Below are positions 49,531 through 57,752 of a DNA stretch of 64,000 nt, piece after piece. The translations under genes were made by a program, and so were the position numbers. The notes beneath the pieces were generated by a model that saw only the letters and a program-made list of their open reading frames with translations, was not told where the DNA came from and did not search any database. The stretch covers positions 62,001 to 126,000 of the forward strand of contig VMGB01000001.1 of the NCBI GenBank assembly GCA_007376295.1, given 5' to 3'. The stretch's first letter is position 1, and every line of letters starts with the position of its first letter. Origin of the DNA: Parcubacteria group bacterium Gr01-1014_13 (lineage in GTDB: Bacteria; Patescibacteria; ABY1; Magasanikbacterales; GWA2-37-8).

Positions 49531-50739
49531 ATGTCTCAAATATCAGAAACAAATAGGGGGTTAAAAACATGGATTAGTTTTTTGTTGCCGCTCATTTTGT
49601 TAGCGGGGCTTCTCTGGGGTTTTATAAAATACGGTCCTCTGGGAGTATTTAAAGCAGAATTTCCTCCTGTCGAAAAACTTGTTATCCAGAGAGTGAATTT
49701 CATGCCCGAACGTATTGATCTTGAAGTTTTTAATGATGGGCCGGAATCTGTGACTGTTGCCCAGTTGGTAGTCAATGAAGTTATCTGGCAATTCAAAATG
49801 CAGCCTGATAATAATACCTTGAAGCCTTTGGAAGGCGGAGTAGTATCATTGGCTTATCCTTGGACTGAAGGCGATCCGATTGCTTTTACATTAATATCCA
49901 GCGATGGTGTTACTTTTGGAAAAGAAGTTGATGTAGCTTTTTTGACCCCAACCATTGATGCAACATACTTACGAACCTTTATTCTGCTTGGTTTGTATGT
50001 CGGTGTTGTTCCGGTGCTACTCGGTCTGCTTTGGTTTCCGTTTTTACGCAGGCTTAAAGGCAAAGGATATCTGTTTTTGCTATCTTTGACCATCGGTCTT
50101 CTGTTATTTTTAGGATTTTCTACTTTGGCTGAATCTATAGAACTAATTGGCGAGTTGCCAAGCGCCTTTAATGGCGTCGGACTGCTTGTTATTGGATTTG
50201 TTTCAGCAATTTTAATTCTTGGCGCAGTGACTTATAAAACAGAATTTAGTTTGGCTAATAAGAGTGATCATTCCAAAGCTTTAATATGGTCATACTTAAT
50301 AGCTTTGGGTATTGGATTGCATAATCTGGGCGAGGGTCTGGCTATAGGTAGCGCTTATACTTTAGGTGAGATTGCTTTAGGATCTACTCTGGTTATTGGT
50401 TTTATGGTGCATAATGTTACCGAAGGGGTGGCGATTATTTCTCCGCTGACTCATGGTGAAGTTAAAATAAAAAGATTTTTTAAACATCTTTTGTTAATGG
50501 GACTACTAGCTGGCGCGCCGACTATTCTAGGAAGTTTAATTGGTGGGTTCGCTTACTCTCCTGTTTATGGCGTCCTCTTTTTGGCTATTGGCGCCGGAGC
50601 TATCTTTGATGTTACTTTTGATATTCTTCATCATATGGCCAAAGGACGTTGGAATTCTTTGTTTACCACCACCAATGTCTTTGGGTTTTTAGCAGGCTTA
50701 TTTCTTATGTACGTAACTGGATTTCTGGTTTTGGGCTAA
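49531..50739 (+). CDS. ZIP family metal transporter with N-terminal extracytoplasmic domain
   Basis: 402 residues from ATG 49531; upstream in-frame codons overlap the oxidase. A first membrane segment (ISFLLPLILLAGLLWGFI) and a beta-rich domain of about 110 residues (LVIQRVNFMPERIDLEVFND) precede the ZIP domain. The metal-site motifs HNLGEGLAIGSA and HNVTEGVAI are intact. ZIP proteins bring Zn2+, Fe2+ or Mn2+ into the cytosol. The extra N-terminal domain may accept metal from the co-encoded oxidase, which is inference. Confidence 0.87.
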   Translation: MSQISETNRGLKTWISFLLPLILLAGLLWGFIKYGPLGVFKAEFPPVEKLVIQRVNFMPERIDLEVFNDGPESVTVAQLVVNEVIWQFKMQPDNNTLKPLEGGVVSLAYPWTEGDPIAFTLISSDGVTFGKEVDVAFLTPTIDATYLRTFILLGLYVGVVPVLLGLLWFPFLRRLKGKGYLFLLSLTIGLLLFLGFSTLAESIELIGELPSAFNGVGLLVIGFVSAILILGAVTYKTEFSLANKSDHSKALIWSYLIALGIGLHNLGEGLAIGSAYTLGEIALGSTLVIGFMVHNVTEGVAIISPLTHGEVKIKRFFKHLLLMGLLAGAPTILGSLIGGFAYSPVYGVLFLAIGAGAIFDVTFDILHHMAKGRWNSLFTTTNVFGFLAGLFLMYVTGFLVLG

Positions 50740-50768
50740 TTGACAAGCAGCTTCTTCTATAGTACTAT
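50740..50768 (+). promoter_or_regulatory. pyrF promoter
   Basis: TTGACA (50740-50745), 17-base spacer, TACTAT (50763-50768). Leader about 50 bases with AAAGGA before the ATG. Confidence 0.75.
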
Positions 50769-50824
50769 CTTCATGCCAAGACAAAAATTGGAGTAGAGCC
50801 TTTTGGTTCTAAAGAAAGGAAACG

Positions 50825-51775
50825 ATGACCAGATCTTTCAAACAGCAGTGTGAGAAGCCGTGGGCAATGGGTAAGTATGTCTGTGTCGGGCTCGACCCGG
50901 ACTTCAACAGGCTTCCCACCCATCTAAAAGACCTCCGTAGTCCAGAGAAATGGATCTTTGATTTTTTGAAAGCGATTGTTGATTCGACGGTAAAAGTCGC
51001 CGCGGCTTTCAAACCAAACTATGCTTTTTTCGAGAAGTATGGTGATCTGGGTGTTAAAGTCTACGTGATGATTTGTCAATATATCAAGGCATTTCATAAG
51101 GATGTTGTCCTTATCTGTGATTCCAAGCGCGGGGATATCGGTGATACGAACGTCGGTTCGGCAGACTTCTTTTTCGAGCGGTGCAATGCTGATGCGGTTA
51201 CGGTCAATGGTTATCTCGGGCCAGAAGCTCTGGAGCCGTTCCTCAATCGTGAGGATAAAGGTGTGTTCATTTTGTGTCGTACTTCTAACTCCGGATCTGG
51301 AGAGCTCCAAAATCTACAGGTTCAGGTTTCTGCAGAAGAAGCCGAGATGTTTCGTCTGCCTTCCGCACTACCTTCCCAAGAGATGACCTGGGAAGAATCT
51401 CAGAGGTACCATAAGGAGAAAAAGCTTACTTATCATATGCCACTTTACCAGTACGTGGCCGCTCGGGTCAGCCATTCTTGGAACAAGAAAAACAACAATT
51501 GCGGTTTGGTAACTGGCGCTACCTACGCAGAAGACATCTACAATGTTCGTCATGTTGCGCCCGATTTACCTCTTCTTATCCCAGGTATCGGCAAGCAGGG
51601 TGGCGATCTCGAAAAGTCGGTGAGGGCGGCGAGCAGTCGATTTTTCGTCAATTCATCGAGCGCTATTCTGTATGCGTCACAGGGCGAAGATTTTGCCGAA
51701 GCAGCTTTGGCCAAGACCTTTGAACTGGATAGCCAAATCCGCGCTCTGGTAGAGCAACAGCGCTGGGAGTTTTAA
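50825..51775 (+). CDS. pyrF: orotidine 5'-phosphate decarboxylase
   Basis: 316 residues. Last step of UMP synthesis. YVCVGLDPDFNRLP, AAFKPNYAFFEKYG and the catalytic LICDSKRGDIGDT identify the longer PyrF subclass; LIPGIGKQGGD is the phosphate-binding loop. GC content is higher than in neighbouring native genes (about 33 of 60 at 51121-51180). It is a single-gene unit with own promoter, Shine-Dalgarno and terminator. A PyrE-like gene with similar organisation lies one gene downstream. Confidence 0.93.
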   Translation: MTRSFKQQCEKPWAMGKYVCVGLDPDFNRLPTHLKDLRSPEKWIFDFLKAIVDSTVKVAAAFKPNYAFFEKYGDLGVKVYVMICQYIKAFHKDVVLICDSKRGDIGDTNVGSADFFFERCNADAVTVNGYLGPEALEPFLNREDKGVFILCRTSNSGSGELQNLQVQVSAEEAEMFRLPSALPSQEMTWEESQRYHKEKKLTYHMPLYQYVAARVSHSWNKKNNNCGLVTGATYAEDIYNVRHVAPDLPLLIPGIGKQGGDLEKSVRAASSRFFVNSSSAILYASQGEDFAEAALAKTFELDSQIRALVEQQRWEF

Positions 51776-51793
51776 CCAAAATTATTTCCGCCA

Positions 51794-51823
51794 GCACTCC
51801 AAATGGAGTGCTTTTATATTTTT
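51794..51823 (+). terminator. pyrF terminator
   Basis: GCACTCC, loop AAAT, GGAGTGC (51805-51811), then TTTTATATTTTT. Confidence 0.85.
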
Positions 51824-51843
51824 ATTATCACGGTTTTATGATT

Positions 51844-51872
51844 TTGACACAACCGTAATTTAATGATTAGAT
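51844..51872 (+). promoter_or_regulatory. promoter of the 160-residue membrane protein
   Basis: TTGACA (51844-51849), 17-base spacer, TTAGAT (51867-51872). Its spacer is closely similar to that of the promoter at 52425. Confidence 0.7.
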
Positions 51873-51909
51873 GTTTAGTAGAACACATTCTTAACAATGG
51901 GGGAATGTA

Positions 51910-52392
51910 ATGTATTCTTGGAGTACGAAGAGGAAAATAGCGATTGAAATGGGTGTTCTTTTTTTGCTTTATACCGCTTTGGGAATTTCTGTCGAAGCAA
52001 TTTTTACCGGGATTGGCGACATAATTCGGAATGAGTTGGCTGGAAATTCTTTCGATCCCATCCTTCCTTGCCGGGTTAGCTTGTGGATCATCCCGGTCTA
52101 TGGTTTGTCAGCTACAATTGCCTTCGCAATTATCGATGCATATTTACCAAGACTTTTTTCTTGGCCATGGTGGATTCGCGGCCTTATCTATATGGTCGTA
52201 ATTTACAGCTTTGAGTTTGTGTGGGCATTGGCGCTTGAAAGTCTGCTTGGTATTCAGGTATGGAACTATGAAGATTCAGAATACCGCATCTGGCGGTATA
52301 TAAATCCGTATTTCTGCGTTGTTTGGTTCGTGTTTGGTTTTGCTTTGGAAAAAGTAAAAGTTTATATTCTCCCGCGTCTTCTCAAGTCTTGA
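51910..52392 (+). CDS. small polytopic membrane protein, CmpB/DUF1113-like
   Basis: 160 residues with GGGGGA upstream of ATG. Four membrane segments: MGVLFLLYTALGISVEAIF, LWIIPVYGLSATIAFAIID, GLIYMVVIYSFEFVWALALE and INPYFCVVWFVFGFALEKV. The pattern, with WNYEDSEYRIWRYINPYF between the last two, resembles the putative ABC-transporter type IV family (PF06541), whose function is unknown. Single-gene unit between pyrF and the PyrE-like gene; its terminator overlaps the stop codon. Confidence 0.65.
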   Translation: MYSWSTKRKIAIEMGVLFLLYTALGISVEAIFTGIGDIIRNELAGNSFDPILPCRVSLWIIPVYGLSATIAFAIIDAYLPRLFSWPWWIRGLIYMVVIYSFEFVWALALESLLGIQVWNYEDSEYRIWRYINPYFCVVWFVFGFALEKVKVYILPRLLKS

Positions 52393-52411
52393 GGCGCGGG
52401 TTTGTTATTTT
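52371..52411 (+). terminator. terminator overlapping the 3' end of the membrane protein gene
   Basis: CCCGCG (52371-52376) pairs with CGCGGG (52395-52400), with an inner CTCA/TGAG stem, then TTTGTTATTTT. The stop codon lies within the stem. Confidence 0.75.
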
Positions 52412-52424
52412 CAAGGTCATTACA

Positions 52425-52453
52425 TTGACAAAACCGCGATTTAATGTTTAAAT
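52425..52453 (+). promoter_or_regulatory. promoter of the PyrE-like gene
   Basis: TTGACA (52425-52430), 17-base spacer, TTAAAT (52448-52453). About 25 of 30 bases match the promoter at 51844. Confidence 0.7.
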
Positions 52454-52492
52454 GGCGGAGCGAAATAGGTTCGTAAACAACAGGAGAGAGCA

Positions 52493-53275
52493 ATGAAGCA
52501 AGATTTGACGCAGTGCAGCCTTCAGGGAGTTTTTGATTTTGTTTATGCGCAAAATCAAGAGCCGCACAATAGTTTGCTCATTCTGAGTGAAAAAGAAGTT
52601 AAGCATATCATTGGTCTTGCTGGGGGATTTTGGCATCACAACGGTGATCCAAAAGCCCCGCATGCAGTGATGCGGTCAGGCAAACATACCGATGGTTTTG
52701 TGTCTTTGCCTGAAGCGCTAAAATATGTTGCGATTAACAATTTGTTTGCCGCAACATTGGCAAAGAAAATTCACCGAAGCTCATATCATAATCAGCGGAT
52801 TGATTGGGTGATTGGATCAGATCATGCTGCCGGCACGTTTTCCTACGCTGTCGCAGACGAGCTAAGAAAGTGTAATTTTCTTTGGCGCGGAATCAAACAA
52901 GATTTCACTGAAAAAGCCATGGTAAATGGCGAGGAGATCCAAAAATGGTCTCGTCATGTCATTAAGAAGGAAGAATTCGTTTTGCAGGTTGAAGAACTTT
53001 GTTCCACCAACCTGACGATTGGGCGCGTGTATGAAGGCGTTAATAACGCCCATCCAGATTACACGATTTCTTATGTGCCGATTGTTGGTATGGCAGTAAA
53101 CAGGACTGGAAGGGATTTGTTCCATGGAAGGAAGGTCGTCTCGCTCCTTAACATCAAGTTCAAGGAATGGGATGTCCGGAAGCGTGAAGAGTGCAGTCTT
53201 TGCAAAGGCGGCTCCGAACCGCTCGAAGACGTCAAGAAGTCCGCGGCTACGTGGGCCAAGCTAAATTGTCATTAG
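52493..53275 (+). CDS. PyrE-like phosphoribosyltransferase with divergent PRPP loop
   Basis: 260 residues; AGGAGAG precedes the ATG. MRSGKHTDGFVSLPEAL resembles the orotate-binding SGKHSDGF-type segment of orotate phosphoribosyltransferases, and VIGSDHAAGTFSYAVADELRK resembles the following strand-helix. The usual PRPP loop (VEDVxTTG) is replaced by LQVEELCSTNLTIGRVYEG, so activity is uncertain. The C-terminus has a CSLCKGGSEPL knuckle. Located near pyrF in a similar single-gene unit, which supports a pyrimidine role. Confidence 0.65.
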   Translation: MKQDLTQCSLQGVFDFVYAQNQEPHNSLLILSEKEVKHIIGLAGGFWHHNGDPKAPHAVMRSGKHTDGFVSLPEALKYVAINNLFAATLAKKIHRSSYHNQRIDWVIGSDHAAGTFSYAVADELRKCNFLWRGIKQDFTEKAMVNGEEIQKWSRHVIKKEEFVLQVEELCSTNLTIGRVYEGVNNAHPDYTISYVPIVGMAVNRTGRDLFHGRKVVSLLNIKFKEWDVRKREECSLCKGGSEPLEDVKKSAATWAKLNCH

Positions 53276-53305
53276 CAACCAAAAGAGAAATAATCTGTAA
53301 AATTC

Positions 53306-53335
53306 GCCTCTCCAATTGACTGGAGAGGCTTTTTC
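53306..53335 (+). terminator. terminator of the PyrE-like gene
   Basis: GCCTCTCC (53306-53313) pairs with GGAGAGGC (53322-53329), then TTTTTC. Confidence 0.9.
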
Positions 53336-53352
53336 ATATATAATGATTTACT

Positions 53353-54324
53353 ATGATTACCGGATTTTGGAAAAAATTAAAAAAACCAATAATGGTTCTG
53401 GCGCCGATGGCTAATGTCACCGACGCTGCTTTTCGGCAGGTTATTGCCAAATATGGCAAGCCAGACGTGATGTTTACTGAATTTGTTTCTTGCGACGGAC
53501 TGGTGTCTGCCGGGCAGAAAAAGTTATTGGTAGATTTTATGTACACCGAATCCGAACGTCCGATTGTGGCGCAGATTTTTGGTTCCAAGCCGGAAAATTT
53601 TTATAAAACCGCCCTGCTTATTCAAGAACTGGGATTTGATGGTATTGATATAAATATGGGTTGTCCGGATAGAAATATAGAAAAACAAGGCGCCGGAGCT
53701 TGCTTGATGAAAAATCCAAAATTAGCCCAAGAAATTATTCGCGAAACTAAACGCGGCGCTGGCAAATTACCGGTGTCAGTAAAAACTCGTATTGGCTACA
53801 ACAAAAATGAACTTAGCCAGTGGCTGCCAGCCTTGCTTGAAGCCGAACCAGCTGCCATTACTATTCATGCCCGTACGCGCAAAGAAATGTCTTTGGTGCC
53901 AGCGCGTTGGGATACAATTGCCGAGGCCGTGCGTATCCGCGATCAGTATGGTAGTAAAACTTTAATTTTGGGTAATGGAGATGTAAAAGATCTTGCTGAT
54001 GCTGAGCAAAAAATAAAAGCGACTGGTGCCGACGGAGTAATGATTGGACGCGGAATTTTTGGTAATCCGTGGTTATTTGATAAAAAAATTGATTATGCCA
54101 AAATGCCGGTCGCGGAAAAATTACGGGTAATGGTGGAGCATACATACTTGTTTGAGAAAGTTCTGGGTGAACACAAAAATTTTGCTATTATGAAAAAACA
54201 TTACAAAGCCTATGTTAATGGCTTTGATGGTGCCAAAGAACTTCGAATCAAGCTGATGGAAGGAGCGGAAACGGCAGCGGATGTAGAAAGAATAGTGGCT
54301 GATTTTTTACGGACCTTAAATTGA
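53353..54324 (+). CDS. dus: tRNA-dihydrouridine synthase
   Basis: 323 residues. FMN enzyme reducing uridines in the tRNA D loop. APMANVTDAAFR, the catalytic Cys in NMGCPDRNIEKQGAGACLM, KTRIGY, IHARTRKE and DGVMIGRGIFGNPWLF are all in place. Starts 18 bases after the preceding terminator; no clear promoter was found. DusB-like by overall pattern, but the substrate position cannot be fixed by sequence alone. Confidence 0.95.
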   Translation: MITGFWKKLKKPIMVLAPMANVTDAAFRQVIAKYGKPDVMFTEFVSCDGLVSAGQKKLLVDFMYTESERPIVAQIFGSKPENFYKTALLIQELGFDGIDINMGCPDRNIEKQGAGACLMKNPKLAQEIIRETKRGAGKLPVSVKTRIGYNKNELSQWLPALLEAEPAAITIHARTRKEMSLVPARWDTIAEAVRIRDQYGSKTLILGNGDVKDLADAEQKIKATGADGVMIGRGIFGNPWLFDKKIDYAKMPVAEKLRVMVEHTYLFEKVLGEHKNFAIMKKHYKAYVNGFDGAKELRIKLMEGAETAADVERIVADFLRTLN

Positions 54325-54355
54325 TTTTTTAGCCTAGAAAGGCTATTATTAAAGC

Positions 54356-55459
54356 ATGGAATTCACATATAAATTCTACAATACTACTGCTTTAGCCTGG
54401 GAGGGGATGCGCCAGGCAATTTTGGCTGCAAAAACCTCCATTTATTGGGAAATTTTTACGCTAAGAGATGATTCGGTCGGTAAGCCATTTATAGATCTAT
54501 TGTGTGAAAAATCCCGAGGCGGCCTAGACGTTAAATTAATCGCCGATGCTATCGGTAGCTTTTATTTATCCAAAGAGGCTATTTCCCGTTTGAAAAATTC
54601 CGGTGTTAAGTTTTTAATGTTCAATCATCTGCGACCCGAGTTCGTTTTGCAGAATTGGTGGCGCCGGGCTTGGCACCGCACCCATCGCAAGGTTTTGGTT
54701 ATAGACAGAGAAGCGGCATTTATTGGTGGTGTAAACGTGGCTGAGCATGCCGCTAATTGGCAGGATCTGCATTTGCGGCTCACTGGTAAAATAGTATTAC
54801 CAATTTTGTTTAATTTTGCCAAATCATATGTTATGGCTGGTGGAGACAAAAAAGATGTCGTTGATTTATTGCGGCCGAAATTACTTCCAGATATTAATGA
54901 AATTAAAGAAAAAATAAATTTTATTTTTCATTCGCCGTTGCGCGGTACTGTTCGGTCACCGTTTAAAAATTTTTATAAACAGGCTTTAGGTAATGCCAAA
55001 GACAAATTTAATTTGCTGACTCCATATTATGTGCCCGACAAACATTTTTTGGAGCTGGTATCTCGGGCCAAAAATCGGGGAGTAGATATTAATATTATTT
55101 TACCTTGGCGGACAGATGAGCGTGTCATGCAATATTTTGCCCGGATGTTGTACGGAATTTCTTCCAAAGCTGGGGCAGCCTTTCATTTCTTGAAAAAAAT
55201 GAACCACGGCAAAGCCGTGAGTGTGGATAATAAATTGGGTATGGTCGGCAGCGCCAACCTAACTCCCCGCAGTTTCTACATCAACCACGAAGCGGGGGTA
55301 ACTTTTTCCGATCAGCAAATGGTAGCTGACCTAAATCAAATTTTAGATGACTGGAAAACAGAAGCCATACCTTTGGCTGATTTTGGGTTTGGCAACAAAG
55401 TTGGTTGGTATAGAAAATTCAAAGATTGGTGGATGAATAAATTGCGTGATTACGTTTAA
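54356..55459 (+). CDS. phospholipase D-like protein (cardiolipin synthase type)
   Basis: 367 residues. Two HKD motifs are complete: HRKVLVIDREAAFIGGVN and HGKAVSVDNKLGMVGSAN, with downstream Asn residues. There is no N-terminal membrane pair, so it resembles ClsB-type synthases, which join phosphatidylglycerol molecules or transfer phosphatidyl groups. Nuclease activity cannot be excluded. Within a plus-strand run with dus, the metallo-hydrolase and yidC. Confidence 0.87.
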   Translation: MEFTYKFYNTTALAWEGMRQAILAAKTSIYWEIFTLRDDSVGKPFIDLLCEKSRGGLDVKLIADAIGSFYLSKEAISRLKNSGVKFLMFNHLRPEFVLQNWWRRAWHRTHRKVLVIDREAAFIGGVNVAEHAANWQDLHLRLTGKIVLPILFNFAKSYVMAGGDKKDVVDLLRPKLLPDINEIKEKINFIFHSPLRGTVRSPFKNFYKQALGNAKDKFNLLTPYYVPDKHFLELVSRAKNRGVDINIILPWRTDERVMQYFARMLYGISSKAGAAFHFLKKMNHGKAVSVDNKLGMVGSANLTPRSFYINHEAGVTFSDQQMVADLNQILDDWKTEAIPLADFGFGNKVGWYRKFKDWWMNKLRDYV

Positions 55460-55470
55460 TTTTATATAGT

Positions 55471-56211
55471 ATGAAGTTGACATTTTTAGGTACAAACGGT
55501 TGGTTTGATTCTGCCACCGGCAATACGCCTTCGGCCGTGTTAGAAACAGAGAATTACAATATTATTTTCGATGCTGGATTTGGTTTGGCCAAAGCTGATA
55601 CCTGTCTAAATCCGGACAAACCCACCTTTTTATTTATCAGCCATTTTCATATCGATCATATTTGCGGGCTGCACGCTTTGCCAAAACTTAATTTTAAACA
55701 GCCTCTCACTATTTTTGGACGCAAAGACTTAAAAAAACTTTTTAAAACAGTAATTAATTATCCCTACGGAGCCCCTGTATCTTTTTTGAATTATAAAGTA
55801 AATCTGGTGCCTCTAAAAGAGGGGAGTTACAACAAACCTTTTAGTTTTGTCTGTAAACAATTAAAACACACCAATGGTGCCATGGGTTACCGCATCCAGG
55901 TAAACAACAAAGTTGTGGTGTATTGTTCCGATACGGCTATTTGTGAAAATGATGCGCTTTTAGCCCAGGATGCTGATTTACTTATCCACGAGTGTGCTTT
56001 TGTGCCCGGTGAAGTTTCCGATTGGGGTCATTCCAATCCGGAACAAGTGGCGACTATGGCTAAACAGGTAAATGTAAAAAAACTAGCACTCACTCATTTT
56101 GGCGCGGCCAGGTACCATAATTTGGAAATTAGAAAGAATGCTGAAAACGTGGCCAAAGCCATTTTCCCAAACACTATCGCCGCTACCGACGGGCTCGTTC
56201 TTATGGTATAA
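55471..56211 (+). CDS. MBL-fold metallo-hydrolase, RNase Z-like
   Basis: 246 residues. The zinc motif is HFHIDH near residue 63, followed by YCSDTA, HECAF and LTHFGA, which complete the two-metal site. Similar to RNase Z/ElaC-type phosphodiesterases, but the exosite arm is not evident, so tRNA 3' processing is possible rather than shown. It ends 10 bases before yidC. Confidence 0.83.
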   Translation: MKLTFLGTNGWFDSATGNTPSAVLETENYNIIFDAGFGLAKADTCLNPDKPTFLFISHFHIDHICGLHALPKLNFKQPLTIFGRKDLKKLFKTVINYPYGAPVSFLNYKVNLVPLKEGSYNKPFSFVCKQLKHTNGAMGYRIQVNNKVVVYCSDTAICENDALLAQDADLLIHECAFVPGEVSDWGHSNPEQVATMAKQVNVKKLALTHFGAARYHNLEIRKNAENVAKAIFPNTIAATDGLVLMV

Positions 56212-56221
56212 TAGATCTCGT

Positions 56222-56956
56222 ATGTTAAGTTATTTTTGGTATACATTTCTCTACCAGCCCCTTTTCAACGCTCTAATCTGGATATATCTAAATATTGCTG
56301 ACAGAAATTTGGGCTGGGCCGTAATTTGGCTCACTATTTTTTTGCGTATTATTCTTTTACCCCTTACCATCATTTCCGAACGCGATGCAGCTAAACAAAA
56401 AAATGTTGAAGAAGAAGCCAGGCATGCGGCTAAAGCTTTCAAAAATGATGCCGTAGCCCAAAAAGAAGAAATCAGAAAAATTATGAGGAAAAACAGGGTT
56501 TCTCCTTGGGCCAAAGTGATGACCCTGGGATTCCAGTTGTTGGTATTGATACTTTTGTATCAGGTTTTTTTACGCGGTATTACCGGCGAGCGGGTTATAA
56601 AACTTCTTTATCCTTGGATTGATTTCCCTGGCAAGATTAATACAATTTTTTATGGGTTTGATATCGGTCAACCTCACAGCACTTTTTGGGCTGGTTTAAC
56701 CGCGTTATATCTTTTTATTTCGATATTTTTGAGCGAAAGATCAGGCGGCAGAAAAAAACGTTCCAAAACCACTTTTTTGTTTCTCTTCCCACTATTTACT
56801 TTTGCCGCTCTTTGGTTTTTGCCGATGGTAAAAGCACTTTTCATTTTGACAACCATGATTTTCTCTGATATCATTACCATGATCAGAAAGACTCTCATGC
56901 CTGAAAAGACAGAAAAGAAAGAAGAAGGAAAACCAAAGACAGCTACAAAAAAATAA
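56222..56956 (+). CDS. yidC: membrane protein insertase YidC/Oxa1 family
   Basis: 244 residues from ATG 56222; longer frames overlap the upstream gene. Five membrane segments are suggested, beginning with FNALIWIYLNIADRNLGWAV and WLTIFLRIILLPLTI; the cytosolic hairpin is RDAAKQKNVEEEARHAAKAF to KNRVSPWAKV. The C-terminus is a basic tail (KTEKKEEGKPKTATKK) that may bind ribosomes. It inserts proteins into the membrane alone or with SecYEG. Unusually, it is not next to rnpA/rpmH. Confidence 0.85.
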   Translation: MLSYFWYTFLYQPLFNALIWIYLNIADRNLGWAVIWLTIFLRIILLPLTIISERDAAKQKNVEEEARHAAKAFKNDAVAQKEEIRKIMRKNRVSPWAKVMTLGFQLLVLILLYQVFLRGITGERVIKLLYPWIDFPGKINTIFYGFDIGQPHSTFWAGLTALYLFISIFLSERSGGRKKRSKTTFLFLFPLFTFAALWFLPMVKALFILTTMIFSDIITMIRKTLMPEKTEKKEEGKPKTATKK

Positions 56957-56991
56957 TCTCTTAATTTTTAATTCGTAATTCACAAGTTAAT

Positions 56992-57558
56992 ATGTCCGAC
57001 GATTCATTGGATAAATTAATGTATTCCTTCGTGATGGACGATGTCTTAAAAGGCGTTTTTATCAGCGTCCCACCAGGATACGTAGCCTGTGTTTACGATT
57101 TGGGCAGGGGAGTATTAAAAAAAGTTCTCACACCCGGTTTACATTTGAAAATTCCTTTTTGGCAAAAGGCCAAGCTGTTTAATACTCAAACTTTGGAATA
57201 TAGTATTTCCCGACAGTTTAATCCTGAACATGAAAAGTCATTGGGCGACATCCCGATCGCTGCCGGCACCAAAGATGGCCAACGAGTTGGGGTAGAAGGT
57301 ACAATCTTATTACGCCTCGATGTTCATCAGGTACCATCTATCTGGCAAACTATCGGCGAGGACTTTGTGGCCAAGATTGTCCGTCCTACTATCCGTAGCC
57401 GCATACGCATGGTATTTAGCAAATTTGATTACCAAGATATAGTTGGGGCTAAGCGAGATTCGGTAGAGATGGAGTTGAAAAATGAATTGGAACGAATCTT
57501 CTATGCTCGCGGAATATATGTAGAAAATGTGTTGCTTAGCGAAATAGCCAAGATCTAG
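56992..57558 (+). CDS. short SPFH/Band 7 domain protein
   Basis: 188 residues. FISVPPGYVACVYDLGRGVL, LTPGLHLKIPFWQKAKLFNT and the helix RPTIRSRIRMVFSKFDYQDI with YARGIYVENVLLSEI give the prohibitin/Band 7 core. There is no membrane segment and no long coiled-coil C-terminus, so it is a minimal SPFH protein, probably membrane-associated and scaffolding. Last gene before a terminator. Confidence 0.82.
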   Translation: MSDDSLDKLMYSFVMDDVLKGVFISVPPGYVACVYDLGRGVLKKVLTPGLHLKIPFWQKAKLFNTQTLEYSISRQFNPEHEKSLGDIPIAAGTKDGQRVGVEGTILLRLDVHQVPSIWQTIGEDFVAKIVRPTIRSRIRMVFSKFDYQDIVGAKRDSVEMELKNELERIFYARGIYVENVLLSEIAKI

Positions 57559-57580
57559 GCTAAAAATACGAAATATATTA

Positions 57581-57616
57581 AAAAACCGACCCTGTGGATA
57601 ACTCGGTCGGTTTTTG
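57581..57616 (+). terminator. terminator after the SPFH gene
   Basis: AAAACCGACC (57582-57591) pairs with GGTCGGTTTT (57605-57614), then TG. Confidence 0.85.
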
Positions 57617-57663
57617 TATTGGGTATATTTTGGCTAACCTATCACATTATTTGCCCAAAGCCC

Positions 57664-57692
57664 TTGACAAAACAATCAAAATGTGATAAACT
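57664..57692 (+). promoter_or_regulatory. promoter of the AgmX-like gene
   Basis: TTGACA (57664-57669), 17-base spacer, TAAACT (57687-57692). The leader of about 54 bases holds a CTCAAGC/GCTTGAG hairpin before CGGAGG. Confidence 0.75.
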
Positions 57693-57752
57693 GCGACCTC
57701 AAGCTAGGGATTTACCCAAAGGCTTGAGATAACCCCGTTTCGGAGGATAACT

